A DNA stretch of 39,878 nt from assembly GCA_017441505.1 (NCBI GenBank), contig JAFRXL010000019.1:1-39878 (forward strand), given 5' to 3'. Positions 1-8,907 of this stretch are shown in pieces. A program made the position numbers and the translations under genes. The notes below the pieces were generated by a model, which searched no databases, was not told the DNA's origin, and saw only the letters and a program-made list of their open reading frames with translations. Origin of the DNA: Ruminococcus sp. Its GTDB lineage: Bacteria; Bacillota; Clostridia; Oscillospirales; Ruminococcaceae. How positions within the stretch are numbered: the stretch's first letter is position 1; the number at the start of each line of letters is the position of its first letter.

Positions 1-21
1 GCTTTATTTCAGGTTTCAAAA

Positions 22-137
<116 letters not shown>

Positions 138-144
138 ACAAATC

Positions 145-175
145 AAAGGATCGCAGATTGCGGTCCTTTTTTATT
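145..175 (+). terminator. Rho-independent terminator of the 5S/rRNA operon
   Basis: An 11-bp stem (AAAGGATCGCA pairing with TGCGGTCCTTT, one G-U) with a short loop is followed directly by a T-run. It lies just after the 5S gene. Confidence 0.9.
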
Positions 176-192
176 TTATAGCATTATTTAGC

Positions 193-221
193 TTGACATA
201 TCGCTGAATATGTGGCATAAT
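193..221 (+). promoter_or_regulatory. Sigma-70-type promoter of the GH9 cellulase gene
   Basis: TTGACA at 193-198, a 17-bp spacer, then CATAAT at 216-221. The leader that follows holds a 7-bp-stem hairpin at 255-275 (TAGCCGG/CCGGCTA) and the ribosome site AGAGGAGAG at 286-294. Confidence 0.8.
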
Positions 222-304
222 TAAGTTGTATAGTTGTGTTATACTCGTGAGGGATAGCCGGCTTACGTCCGGCTAAATAATTATGAGAGGAGAGTAGCTA
301 AACT

Positions 305-2932
305 ATGTTTAAACAAATCACAAGCGGAATAATCTCCGCAGCTCTGTTATTCACTTCACTAAATGTGCCGAATACCAGAGAAAACAAAAACGACTCCATT
401 GCTGTTGCTGCCGGAAGTACGCAGAATTATGCTGACGCTATGGATAAGTCGCTCTATTTCTATGAAATACAGCAGGCTGGTCCGCTTCCTGAGTGGAACA
501 GAGTTGAGTGGAAAGCAGATTCAACTATGACTGACCCTGTTCTCGGAGGCTGGTACGATGCCGGAGATCACGTAAAGTTCAATCTCCCTATGGCTTATTC
601 AGCTTCTATGCTCGCATGGGGACTCTATCAGTATCCAAAGGGACTTGATGATACCGGTCTGATGGATACATACGTAAACAACCTTGAATTCGTTCTCGAC
701 TATCTTGCTGATTGTGATCTGGGCACTGAGGTCATCTATCAGGTAGGAAACGGAACTATGGATCATACTTGGTGGGGACCTATCGGACTTATTCAGTATG
801 GTATGGAGGACAATGGCCATGATTATAATGAAGTTCGTGCGGCTTTGAAGTCCTCTAAGGGATGCACAGCCGTTTTCGGAGAGATGTCCGCAGCTCTTGC
901 TTCAGGATATGTTGCCCTCGACGGACGTATTGATGACGCTAAGAGAGCTGATTACCTCAAACACGCTAAGAATATTTACAAAATAGCTGCGACTGACCCT
1001 AACGATGACGTTTATAATAAGAGCGACGCTCAGGGATTCTACCAGTCACGTCATTACTATGACCAGCTTTTCTATGCTGCTAACTGGCTGTATATAGCTA
1101 CCGGCGACAAGTCTTACCTTGACGATGCAAAGAGCTACATTCCTAAGCTCGATAAGATGCTCGGAGAGGGAGATACTGTTGCTTACGGCTGGTGCCACTG
1201 CTGGGACGATAATCTTCAGGGTGCTATGCTTCTCTACGCTATAAATACAGGTGATTCATCCGCTATTGCTCATGTTAAAAAGCATCTCGACCGCTGGGTA
1301 AATTCCGAGGAAGCTACACTTCTTCCGGGCGGTTTACGCTGGCTCACTGAGTGGGGCAGCCTCAGATATGCAAATACAGCAGCTTTCATCGCAGAAGTTG
1401 CAAGTGATACTATTTTTAAGGGACAGAATAATAGCTCCTATATCGAATTTGCTGAGACTCAGGTAAATTACGCTCTTGGCGATAACCCTGACGATTTCAG
1501 CTACCTTGTTGGATACGGCGAGAATTATCCGCAGAATCCACACCACAGAACTGCTCATGGTTCATGGAAAAATGACATGAAAGTACCTTCAAAGACTCGT
1601 CACGTTGTTTACGGCGGACTTGTCGGCGGTCCTGACAGAACCGGTAACTATGTAGACGACCGTGAAAAATATGTATACACCGAAGTTGCTACAGACTACA
1701 ACGCTGGATTCACAGCTATGCTCTGCAAGATGCTTGAAGAGTACGGCGGAACAGTTGACCCGAATTTCCCTCCTAAGGAAGTTCACGACGGTCCGGAGTT
1801 CTATGTTGAGGCAATTCAGAAAGAGAGCGGCGGCTCAGGTGTTACTATCAGCTTCAAGATAACAAACCACTCCGCATGGCCTGCAAGAGTACAGGATAAC
1901 ATCTCATTCCGTTATTATATGGACCTCAGCGAGGTCGTTGCTCTTGGCAAGAATCCAGAGGATATTGTTATCCGCTGCGACCGTGACCAGTCAGGTATGT
2001 ATTCCGGAAGGGGTGTAAAGCCTGCTGAAATATCCAAGGTCAAAAAGTATAAGGACAATATCTACTATGTGGAAGTAAATCTTCCGGACGGAAGAGCTGC
2101 TCTTCCTATCTCTGAGGGCGTTCATCAGTGCGAGATAATCCTTGCACTCGTTATGCCGGATTACGGCAGCGGCTGGGATTCATCCAACGACTTCTCCAGC
2201 AAAGACCTCCTCAATGCTAAGCCTACAACAAACGAGGAAGGCAAGGAGTGCGGAATCGTATCACCTTACGTTCCTGTTTATGTAAACGGCAAGCTTTACT
2301 ACGGTTACGAGCCTGACGGCACTTACGCTGACGGACTTGGCGGTTCAGGTGATGAGCCAAAGGTCACCACAACAAAGGTAACTACAACAAAGACTACGAC
2401 TACAACAACTACAACAGTACCAACTCCTGCGGAAAAGACCCTTAAAGTTGAGAACGCAGTTGTTGAGGCTTATACTCCTTATAAAGTCCTTAAACTTGAA
2501 GGCTATGACACTTTCTATCTTAATATGGATACCAATATGGATGTTGACGTTACAACCCCTGACCTGAAGAAGGGTGATATAGTTACAGGTACTATATATT
2601 ATATAGAAAATGCATCCGGAATGGAGTCGCCATATGTTCCTACATTCTTCCTTAAAGTTGTTGGTCACAGCGACGATGAAAGAGTTTGGGGCGACGCTAA
2701 TTGCAGCGGCGAGGTAAAGATGAACGACTCTGTACTTATCATGCAGGCACTCGCTAACAGCGACGAGTTTGGTGTCGGCGGAACTAACGAGAATGCTATG
2801 ACAAGTAAAGGCGAGCTTAATGCTGACGTTTACGATAATGGAGGAGGTCTTACTAATCAGGATGCTCTCCAGATACAGAAGTATCTCATCCATTCTATTA
2901 TTTCACTTGATCCTAAGGATTATATAAACTAA
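305..2932 (+). CDS. Secreted GH9 endoglucanase with CBM3c, X module and type I dockerin
   Basis: Cellulosomal family 9 glycoside hydrolase (inverting beta-1,4-glucanase), 875 aa. An N-terminal signal peptide (about residues 1-35) is followed by the GH9 (alpha/alpha)6 domain (about 40-485). The GGWYDAGDHVKF motif supplies the general-base aspartates D85/D88, the HHR motif lies near residue 417, and the proton donor E460 is in YTEVATDYNAGF. A CBM3c-like module follows (about 490-665), as in processive GH9 enzymes. Next come a poly-Thr linker (about 683-706), an unassigned beta-rich module (about 710-795) and a C-terminal dockerin with two Ca-binding repeats (GDANCSGEVKMNDSVL and LNADVYDNGGGLTNQDAL). 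The dockerin should bind a scaffoldin cohesin encoded elsewhere. The start is fixed by AGAGGAGAG upstream of ATG 305. Confidence 0.96.
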   Translation: MFKQITSGIISAALLFTSLNVPNTRENKNDSIAVAAGSTQNYADAMDKSLYFYEIQQAGPLPEWNRVEWKADSTMTDPVLGGWYDAGDHVKFNLPMAYSASMLAWGLYQYPKGLDDTGLMDTYVNNLEFVLDYLADCDLGTEVIYQVGNGTMDHTWWGPIGLIQYGMEDNGHDYNEVRAALKSSKGCTAVFGEMSAALASGYVALDGRIDDAKRADYLKHAKNIYKIAATDPNDDVYNKSDAQGFYQSRHYYDQLFYAANWLYIATGDKSYLDDAKSYIPKLDKMLGEGDTVAYGWCHCWDDNLQGAMLLYAINTGDSSAIAHVKKHLDRWVNSEEATLLPGGLRWLTEWGSLRYANTAAFIAEVASDTIFKGQNNSSYIEFAETQVNYALGDNPDDFSYLVGYGENYPQNPHHRTAHGSWKNDMKVPSKTRHVVYGGLVGGPDRTGNYVDDREKYVYTEVATDYNAGFTAMLCKMLEEYGGTVDPNFPPKEVHDGPEFYVEAIQKESGGSGVTISFKITNHSAWPARVQDNISFRYYMDLSEVVALGKNPEDIVIRCDRDQSGMYSGRGVKPAEISKVKKYKDNIYYVEVNLPDGRAALPISEGVHQCEIILALVMPDYGSGWDSSNDFSSKDLLNAKPTTNEEGKECGIVSPYVPVYVNGKLYYGYEPDGTYADGLGGSGDEPKVTTTKVTTTKTTTTTTTTVPTPAEKTLKVENAVVEAYTPYKVLKLEGYDTFYLNMDTNMDVDVTTPDLKKGDIVTGTIYYIENASGMESPYVPTFFLKVVGHSDDERVWGDANCSGEVKMNDSVLIMQALANSDEFGVGGTNENAMTSKGELNADVYDNGGGLTNQDALQIQKYLIHSIISLDPKDYIN

Positions 2933-2947
2933 TAGCTGAATATTTAT

Positions 2948-2988
2948 CGGAGCAGTCATTTCTTCGGAAAGGACTGCTCCGAATTTTT
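2948..2988 (+). terminator. Rho-independent terminator of the GH9 gene
   Basis: A 10-bp perfect stem (CGGAGCAGTC 2948-2957 with GACTGCTCCG 2972-2981) is followed by AATTTTTAT. It sits 15 bp after the GH9 stop codon. Confidence 0.9.
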
Positions 2989-2990
2989 AT

Positions 2991-3027
2991 ATTATAAAAA
3001 TTGGGGAGACTTTTTTGAAGTCTCCCC
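2991..3027 (-). terminator. Rho-independent terminator of the kinase gene
   Basis: The stem GGGGAGACTT/AAGTCTCCCC (3003-3012 with 3018-3027) is followed by AATTTTTATAAT only when read on the minus strand. It lies just beyond the stop codon of the minus-strand kinase gene. Confidence 0.88.
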
Positions 3028-3032
3028 TGAGT

Positions 3033-5465
3033 TTATTGTATATCAAACATCATCACTGACCTGTCTGAACTTTTTGCATAGAGTACATTTTCAGTTATGA
3101 CCGGATATGAGATATATCCGAGGTCACTGTATACTTTAAGGTCGTCATTGTTGAGGTCGAGCACGTTAAGGTTGTTGCTGCTGTCGGTGAAATAAGCTTT
3201 AGTACCTATAATATTCGTATGCTTGGTGTAGCCCTCGTGTACGAGCACCTTATCCATGCCGTCAAACGAGATAGAATAGAGGTCACGCTTATTTCTGTCG
3301 GACGAATAATAGATGCGTCCTCCTGCTATACAAATATCAGAAGTTTCCTCTCCAACGAGAGTGTGAAGGTCACTTCCGTCACAGTTCATAACGTCAAGAG
3401 TGCAGCCGCTGTTGAAGTTGACGAAATATATTCTTCCGGAATTAATAGTCATATACCAGCTCTTGACCTCAGCAAGACGAGTGTAATCTGAGCCGTCTGG
3501 TCTCATGCGGCAAATGCGGTCTTTACCGTATTTAGACTCTGAGAAGTACAGCCAGCCCTCATAGTAAGTCAGCTCATAGCATTCTTCATAACGCAGCACC
3601 CTCATATCTGAGCCGTCACGGTTTACACTGCACAATGAATTATTGAGGTCAACATCGCAGAAATAAATTTTTCCGTCTGCGAGGTTCATATAATGTGCTT
3701 CCGCACCTAATATCATCTCGGAATTGCCGCCGTTTATGCGATATATGCCGTTATCATCGGAATAGAACATCTCGCTTCCGTCCATGCAGGCATAGCTGCC
3801 GTTGGCGATATTAGAAGTACCTGTATTTGAAGGGTCAGGAACGACTTCCGGCTTCTTTTTCTTTGTGACAGTCACCTTTACTTTAGCTTCTGCCGCAGGG
3901 TTATTATCGAAGGTGAGGAGTATCAGGCATTCGCCCTCGCTGATACCTGTGACCTGTCCGGCATCGTTAACGGTAGCAACCTCTTCGTCCGTACTACGCC
4001 ATACCTCGTTGCTTTCGCCGGAGCCGTCCGGATACTCGGTAATAAGAGCGAAACGCTTTGTGCCGATTTCCATGGTGATACTTTCATCAGCAAGCTTGAC
4101 GTTCGTATCCAATGTGGTGGTGACTGTGGTGGTGGTTTCGGTCGTAGTGGTAGTAACGGTAGTAGTTGATGTGGTTTCGGTCTCTTCCTCTGTTTCGGTT
4201 GTAGTGACGGTCGTAGCGAGCGGCTTGGAGCTTTTATCGCTGCTGTCATCATCTACCTTGCCTTTCAGAGCTAAGAGAAGTACAAAAGCAAGTATTACGA
4301 ACAGAAGTCCGGCGACTATCCCAATGAGTATTTTTGAGGTCATCGCATCAGAATTTTTCTTGCGTTTATCTCCGTATGAAGCCTGATACTGCGGCTGAGC
4401 ATACTGCTGACCGCCGGCAGGTTTCCTCACATCGGCATAACCTGTATTGTAGTTCTGAGGTACTCCGTTATAGCCGGCAGGCTGTCCCTGATAATTATTG
4501 TTAGGTATCGGCGGCGGAGGAGTTTGCACCTGTACTGCCGCCGGAGCAATAGCTCTACCCTCTGAAACAGCTCTGAGGTCACTGAGCATATCGCCTATAT
4601 TCTGGTATCTGTCGGCAGTATTGAATGCACACGCTTTCAGTATGACTGCCGCAAGCTCCCTTGAAGCGTACTTCGGAGGCGGCAGCGGTTCACCGTTCAT
4701 GCGGCGGTCGATAGCGTCTTCCGGCAGACAAACGTCGCCGAAAGGGAACTGATAGTCATTCAGCAGGCAGTAAAGCGAGATACCGAATGAATATATGTCA
4801 GCCTGTTTGGTGTAGCCGTCAGTACCGTATCGTGCGTAGTATATCTCCGGAGCTATATATCCCTCAGTACCGGCAAATGACATCGCAGATACAGATTTTT
4901 TCGAGATATTGAAATCTCCGAGCTTATATGTACCGCTTTCTGATATAAAGAAGTTTCCGGGCTTTATATCACGGTGTATTACGCCAATATCGTGAGCGGC
5001 TTTGATACCGCTTCCTATATCTATTGCGAGTTTGAGTATATTATTCTGAGAACGGTCAAATGTGCCGTCCCTCATGAGCTGACGGACGCAGGTGAGGTAC
5101 TCCATACGTATGAGCATATAGTAACCCATTTCCTTGCCGCTGCTGTAAAAAGGCTTGATAGTTTCGTCCTCATAGAGCACGATATTCGGAGAGGTACGAA
5201 GCTTATACATGATAGTAGTTTCGTTCTCTGCTTCAAGCCTTTTCCTTTCGAGGAAGGCTTTGCGTTTCTCGTCATCTGCGTAGAGTGTCTCGTCAGCAAC
5301 GATAGGCTCTATTTTAAGTGCAGAAACGTCGATACGATTCTCACGCTTTGCCTCTATCCTGTAGACGACGCTTGAAGCTCCGGTCCCTATCTCTTCTTTT
5401 ATATACCAGTTATCCCAGAGGGGCTGTTTGATCTGTTCAAGAATAATTTTCTGTATATCGCTCAT
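3033..5465 (-). CDS. Membrane Ser/Thr protein kinase with Big_2 and DUF5050-like ectodomain
   Basis: Hanks-type kinase, 810 aa. The cytoplasmic kinase domain spans about residues 20-300: Gly loop GTGASSVVY, ATP Lys in SALKIE, catalytic loop HRDIKPGN (Asp near 165), and GTEGYIAPE activation segment. The metal-binding motif reads DFN (184-186) instead of DFG. A Pro/Gln/Tyr-rich juxtamembrane linker leads to one transmembrane helix (about 378-400) and an outside Thr-rich linker. A Big_2 Ig-like domain (about 460-545) and a C-terminal DUF5050-like propeller (about 555-810; repeats of the type I-Y-F-...-N-x-D-G-S-D) complete the ectodomain. The extracellular part presumably senses a cell-wall or carbohydrate ligand (inference). 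AAAGGAG precedes ATG 5465. The gene is divergent from greA and probably monocistronic. Confidence 0.93.
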   Translation of the reverse strand: MSDIQKIILEQIKQPLWDNWYIKEEIGTGASSVVYRIEAKRENRIDVSALKIEPIVADETLYADDEKRKAFLERKRLEAENETTIMYKLRTSPNIVLYEDETIKPFYSSGKEMGYYMLIRMEYLTCVRQLMRDGTFDRSQNNILKLAIDIGSGIKAAHDIGVIHRDIKPGNFFISESGTYKLGDFNISKKSVSAMSFAGTEGYIAPEIYYARYGTDGYTKQADIYSFGISLYCLLNDYQFPFGDVCLPEDAIDRRMNGEPLPPPKYASRELAAVILKACAFNTADRYQNIGDMLSDLRAVSEGRAIAPAAVQVQTPPPPIPNNNYQGQPAGYNGVPQNYNTGYADVRKPAGGQQYAQPQYQASYGDKRKKNSDAMTSKILIGIVAGLLFVILAFVLLLALKGKVDDDSSDKSSKPLATTVTTTETEEETETTSTTTVTTTTTETTTTVTTTLDTNVKLADESITMEIGTKRFALITEYPDGSGESNEVWRSTDEEVATVNDAGQVTGISEGECLILLTFDNNPAAEAKVKVTVTKKKKPEVVPDPSNTGTSNIANGSYACMDGSEMFYSDDNGIYRINGGNSEMILGAEAHYMNLADGKIYFCDVDLNNSLCSVNRDGSDMRVLRYEECYELTYYEGWLYFSESKYGKDRICRMRPDGSDYTRLAEVKSWYMTINSGRIYFVNFNSGCTLDVMNCDGSDLHTLVGEETSDICIAGGRIYYSSDRNKRDLYSISFDGMDKVLVHEGYTKHTNIIGTKAYFTDSSNNLNVLDLNNDDLKVYSDLGYISYPVITENVLYAKSSDRSVMMFDIQ

Positions 5466-5532
5466 GTGAACTCCTTTTTCAGTTCTTAGAACTCTATAAT
5501 CGAAAGATGTTGTTATTAACCAATCAAACTAT

Positions 5533-5561
5533 ATTATAACATATTTTTATCATGAATTCAA
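5533..5561 (-). promoter_or_regulatory. Promoter of the kinase gene
   Basis: Minus strand: TTGAAT (5561-5556), a 17-bp spacer, then TATAAT (5538-5533). The start codon lies 68 bp downstream. Confidence 0.75.
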
Positions 5562-5594
5562 GGCTGAAACAGCAGAAAATCCGCTGTTTATGTA

Positions 5595-5623
5595 TTGACA
5601 ATTTTCCGGAAATATATTATAAT
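5595..5623 (+). promoter_or_regulatory. Promoter of the greA-lysS operon
   Basis: Perfect consensus: TTGACA (5595-5600), a 17-bp spacer, then TATAAT (5618-5623). It drives greA at 5691. Confidence 0.88.
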
Positions 5624-5690
5624 ATTATGTAATGCTATTTTAGGGGAGTATATCCCTGCTAACTATATATAACATAAGGAGTGCATTAAT

Positions 5691-6161
5691 ATGGCTTTAA
5701 AGAAGATGTCCAGAGAGAGCTACGACAAACTGGTCGCTGAGCTCGATGACCTCAAGATCAATAAACGTAAAGAAGTTGCTGAGAGACTGAAAGTTGCCCG
5801 TTCTTACGGAGACCTTTCCGAAAACGCTGAGTACGATGAGGCTAAAAATGAACAGGCTATCCTCGAAGCACATATCAGCGAACTCCAGTACACTATCGAT
5901 AACGCTGAGATAGTTGAGGATTCAAACATCTCCGTTGATGAAGTCGGAATGAGTTCAAAGATCACTATCAAGCGTCTTGATACAGGCAAGATCGAGACTT
6001 TCACAATCGTTGGTACTAACCACGCTAACGTAAGAGAAGGCAAGATTTCAGATGAATCTCCTATCGGCAAGGCAGCTATGAAGAAGAAGGTCGGCGATAT
6101 ATTCCTCGTTGACGCTCCTGCTGGCGAGCTTCGCTTTGAAATAGTTGAGATCTCTAAGTAA
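5691..6161 (+). CDS. greA: Transcription elongation factor GreA
   Basis: GreA binds the RNA polymerase secondary channel and stimulates cleavage of backtracked RNA. The 156 aa are the normal length. The N-terminal coiled coil (about 10-75) carries the conserved tip ARSYGDLSENAEYDEAK with the acidic residues needed for cleavage. The C-terminal FKBP-like domain ends in SPIGKAAMKKKVGD and a final beta segment. TAAGGAG at 5676-5682 sets the start. It lies 21 bp before lysS, so the two are very likely co-transcribed, an order seen in several Firmicutes. Confidence 0.98.
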   Translation: MALKKMSRESYDKLVAELDDLKINKRKEVAERLKVARSYGDLSENAEYDEAKNEQAILEAHISELQYTIDNAEIVEDSNISVDEVGMSSKITIKRLDTGKIETFTIVGTNHANVREGKISDESPIGKAAMKKKVGDIFLVDAPAGELRFEIVEISK

Positions 6162-6182
6162 TTTCCGAAAGGTTGTAATGTA

Positions 6183-7802
6183 ATGAGCGAAAATCAGGTA
6201 AATTCAGCTGCTCAGAATGAGGAGCAGGTACAGGATATAAACATTTTAAAGAAGGATCGTCTCGATAAGCTCGCTGACCTCAGAGAGCTCGGCAAGGATC
6301 CTTACCAGATAACTAAATTTGACGTTACCGGTCACGCTGCTGACTATAAGGCTGAGTACGAGGCTAAGGAAGCTGAGATACTCGCTGAGGCTAACGGCGA
6401 CGAGGGAAAGGCTAACGCTGCACTTGAAGCTCTTCACGAGAACATCATCAGCATCGCAGGCCGTATCATGAGCTGGAGAGATATGGGTAAGGCTAACTTC
6501 ATCGATGTCCGTGACGGCTCTGACCGTATACAGGTATACGTTCGTTCAAACGATGTTGGTGCTGACCTCTTCAAGGAATTCAAGAAGAAGTGGGACATCG
6601 GTGACATCATCGGTGTAGAGGGCTTTGTTTTCAGAACAAGAAAGGGCGAGATCTCCATTCACGCCAAGAGCATAAAGCTCCTTTCAAAGTCGCTCCTTCC
6701 GCTTCCTGAAAAGTGGCACGGACTTAAAGATCAGGATATGAGATACCGTCAGCGTTATGTTGACCTTATCGTAAATCCTGAGGTGAAGGATACTTTCGTA
6801 AAGAGAAGCCGCATTATATCAGAGATAAGAAATTACCTCGATAACCTCGGATATATCGAAGTTGATACACCTGTACTCCACACTCTTGAGATCGGTGCAG
6901 CTGCAAGACCTTTCGTTACTCACCATAACACTCTTGATATGGATATGTACCTCCGTATCGAGACAGAGCTCTACTTAAAGAGACTTATCGTCGGCGGATT
7001 TGAAAAGGTATACGAGGTCGGACGTATCTTCCGTAACGAGGGTATGGATACCTCCCACAACCCTGAGTTCACTTCCGTTGAGATGTATCAGGCTTTCACT
7101 GACTATATCGGCATGATGGACCTCATCGAGAATATGTACCGCACTATCGCAAGAAATGTTTGCGGAACTGCTAAGCTCACATATCAGGGCGTTGAGATCG
7201 ATATGGAAAGTCCTTGGGAGAGACTCACAATGATCGAGGCAGTTAAGAAATATGCCGGCGTTGACTACAACGATTGGGCTGACGATGCTGCTGCAAGAGC
7301 TTGTGCTAAGGAAAAGGGCGTTGAGGTCGACGAGGGCGACTCCGCTACTAAGGGTCACGTACTTATCGCATTCTTCGATGCTTTCGTAGAAGAAAAGCTC
7401 GTACAGCCAACTATCATTTACGATTATCCTGTTGAGAATTCACCTCTTGCTAAGAGAAAGCCTTCCGACCCTGCATTCACAGAGCGTTTTGAGTACTTCA
7501 TCTACTGCCGTGAAATGGGTAACGCTTTCTCAGAGCTCAATGATCCTATCGATCAGAAAGAGCGTTTCGTTAAGCAGGTTGAGGCTAAGCGTGCTCAGGG
7601 AGCTAATGCAGAAGTTGATGAGGACTTCGTTACTGCTCTTGAATACGGTCTGCCACCTACGGGCGGTCTCGGATTCGGTCTTGACAGACTTGTAATGCTC
7701 CTTACAGACAGTGCTTCTATCAGAGATGTACTCCTCTTCCCGACTATGAAGCCGATTCCGGCTAACAGCGGAAGACCTGCTAAGGAAGAGACTGAGGAAT
7801 AA
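6183..7802 (+). CDS. lysS: Lysyl-tRNA synthetase (class II)
   Basis: Charges tRNA-Lys with lysine using ATP. The protein has 539 aa: a Glu/Lys-rich N-terminal extension, an OB-fold anticodon-binding domain (about 75-190, VAGRIMSWRDMGK-type start) and a class II catalytic core. Motif 2 is in GRIFRNEGMDTSHNPEFTSVE, the Lys-binding region in FEYFIYCREMGNAFSELNDP, and motif 3 in GGLGFGLDRLVMLLT. It is somewhat longer than the usual 490-510 aa because of an insertion between motifs 2 and 3 (WADDAAARACAKEKGVEVDE region). AAAGG precedes ATG 6183 by 10 bp. It is co-transcribed with greA. Confidence 0.98.
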   Translation: MSENQVNSAAQNEEQVQDINILKKDRLDKLADLRELGKDPYQITKFDVTGHAADYKAEYEAKEAEILAEANGDEGKANAALEALHENIISIAGRIMSWRDMGKANFIDVRDGSDRIQVYVRSNDVGADLFKEFKKKWDIGDIIGVEGFVFRTRKGEISIHAKSIKLLSKSLLPLPEKWHGLKDQDMRYRQRYVDLIVNPEVKDTFVKRSRIISEIRNYLDNLGYIEVDTPVLHTLEIGAAARPFVTHHNTLDMDMYLRIETELYLKRLIVGGFEKVYEVGRIFRNEGMDTSHNPEFTSVEMYQAFTDYIGMMDLIENMYRTIARNVCGTAKLTYQGVEIDMESPWERLTMIEAVKKYAGVDYNDWADDAAARACAKEKGVEVDEGDSATKGHVLIAFFDAFVEEKLVQPTIIYDYPVENSPLAKRKPSDPAFTERFEYFIYCREMGNAFSELNDPIDQKERFVKQVEAKRAQGANAEVDEDFVTALEYGLPPTGGLGFGLDRLVMLLTDSASIRDVLLFPTMKPIPANSGRPAKEETEE

Positions 7803-7861
7803 AAATTACTTCCCTCGGCTTGACCGACGTTAGTTTTATTATTACTTTATTGATGATAACA

Positions 7862-7891
7862 GGGCGGATAACATCCGCCCATACTTCTTTT
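7862..7891 (+). terminator. Candidate terminator after lysS
   Basis: Strong 8-bp stem GGGCGGAT-AAC-ATCCGCCC (7862-7880) followed by an interrupted T-run (ATACTTCTTTT). The tail is weak, so partial read-through into the gene at 7905 is possible. Confidence 0.55.
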
Positions 7892-7904
7892 GACCGGAGG
7901 AAAA

Positions 7905-8852
7905 ATGAGTAAAAAGGAAAAAGCTCCAAAGCCGGAGGAAACTCCCGTAAAAGAAAATAATATCCCTGATGACGATGATAAGCTCGATATACAGAAAAGC
8001 GTTTTAGAGGTAAACCGTGAATTCCAAAAAAAGCGTCAGGAAGAGCAGGAAAGGCTCGAAAGGGAAATAGAGGAAAAACGTGCTGCTAAGGAAAAGCAGA
8101 AGCGTGAGGAATACGAAAAAAAGCTCCTTGAAGAAAAAAAGGAGCTTATGAGGCTGAAACAGGGACTTATTGAGGAAAGTGAGACCATACACGAAGTCCA
8201 CGAGGAAGCCGTGATAATGACTCCGTGGCAGAAATTCCGCAACTTCATCTATCATAACAAATGGTGGCTCGGAATTGCTGTCGTTTTTGCAGCACTCGCC
8301 GGATTCCTCATATATAACCTCGCAACTAAGCCTAATCCGGACGTTATCGTTCTCGTTATGTGCAACAATAACGCTGTAGGCAACGAATCTGAGCTTGAAG
8401 ACTACGTTAAGCAGTTTACCGATGATCTGAACCATAACGGAAAAGTTCAGGTAGCTGTTTACTATATCCCTATCGCCGAGGATATTTATGTGAATTATGC
8501 AAACGGCTCTGATACCAAGCTGACCACTCAGCTTGAATCCGCCGACAGTGTAATTGTTATTGGTGATAACTCGCTTATGAAGCTGTTTGGTCCGGACGAT
8601 GATGTCTTTGTCGACCTTAGTGAGTTGTTCCCTCACAGCAAGTATTTCAGAAACGGTAAATTCTATCTGCAAGGCACGGATTTCGCCAAAAAAATAGGCA
8701 TCGAGGATAAATATATAACTTACGATATGTTCATAGCTGTCCGTAAGCCGAGAAAACTGCTGTATGCCGACAAGGACGATATGCAGGAAACTTATGATAA
8801 ACAATTCCCTATTGTAGAAAAGATAATAAATGATCTTATGGCAAATGAATAA
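7905..8852 (+). CDS. Single-pass membrane protein with charged coiled-coil N-terminus, function unknown
   Basis: No family recognised. The 315 aa comprise a very charged Lys/Glu N-terminal half (about 20-110; long EEQERLEREIEEKRAAKEKQ-type helix, predicted coiled coil), one transmembrane helix (about 120-140, LGIAVVFAALAGFLIY) and an outside domain of about 170 aa. The outside domain includes PDVIVLVMCNNNAV and VIVIGDNSLMKLF, which look like alternating alpha/beta strands. GGAGG at 7896-7900 just before ATG 7905 decides the start. An upstream in-frame TTG at 7890 lacks such a site. Type II topology (N-terminus in) is inferred from the charges. Confidence 0.8.
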   Translation: MSKKEKAPKPEETPVKENNIPDDDDKLDIQKSVLEVNREFQKKRQEEQERLEREIEEKRAAKEKQKREEYEKKLLEEKKELMRLKQGLIEESETIHEVHEEAVIMTPWQKFRNFIYHNKWWLGIAVVFAALAGFLIYNLATKPNPDVIVLVMCNNNAVGNESELEDYVKQFTDDLNHNGKVQVAVYYIPIAEDIYVNYANGSDTKLTTQLESADSVIVIGDNSLMKLFGPDDDVFVDLSELFPHSKYFRNGKFYLQGTDFAKKIGIEDKYITYDMFIAVRKPRKLLYADKDDMQETYDKQFPIVEKIINDLMANE

Positions 8853-8859
8853 CAAAAAA

Positions 8860-8907
8860 CGGATTTTGAGCATTGTATACGCATACAAGCTTAAAATCCG
8901 CTTTTTT
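8860..8907. terminator. Bidirectional terminator between convergent genes
   Basis: The stem CGGATTTTGAGC/GCTTAAAATCCG (8860-8871 with 8889-8900) encloses a nested TTGTAT...ATACAA hairpin. It is followed by CTTTTTT on the plus strand and by a T-run (from AACAAAAAAC) on the minus strand. The stop codon of the minus-strand DUF2752 gene overlaps the plus-strand T-run. Confidence 0.85.

Noticed and set aside
4090-4215. Repetitive GTN/ACN tract, possible microsatellite (also 2355-2425)
   Set aside because: Both tracts are the coding sequence of Thr-rich linkers in a secreted enzyme and a kinase ectodomain; no separate repeat element is needed.
3802-4386. Plus-strand 194-codon frame opposite the kinase linker
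   Set aside because: It consists of Val/Ser runs produced by the complement of Thr-rich linker codons, with no start signal. It is a shadow of the kinase gene.
7801-7904. Riboswitch or T-box in the lysS/7905 spacer
   Set aside because: Only a simple GC hairpin and a shared 16-mer are seen; no T-box or ligand-binding core sequence.
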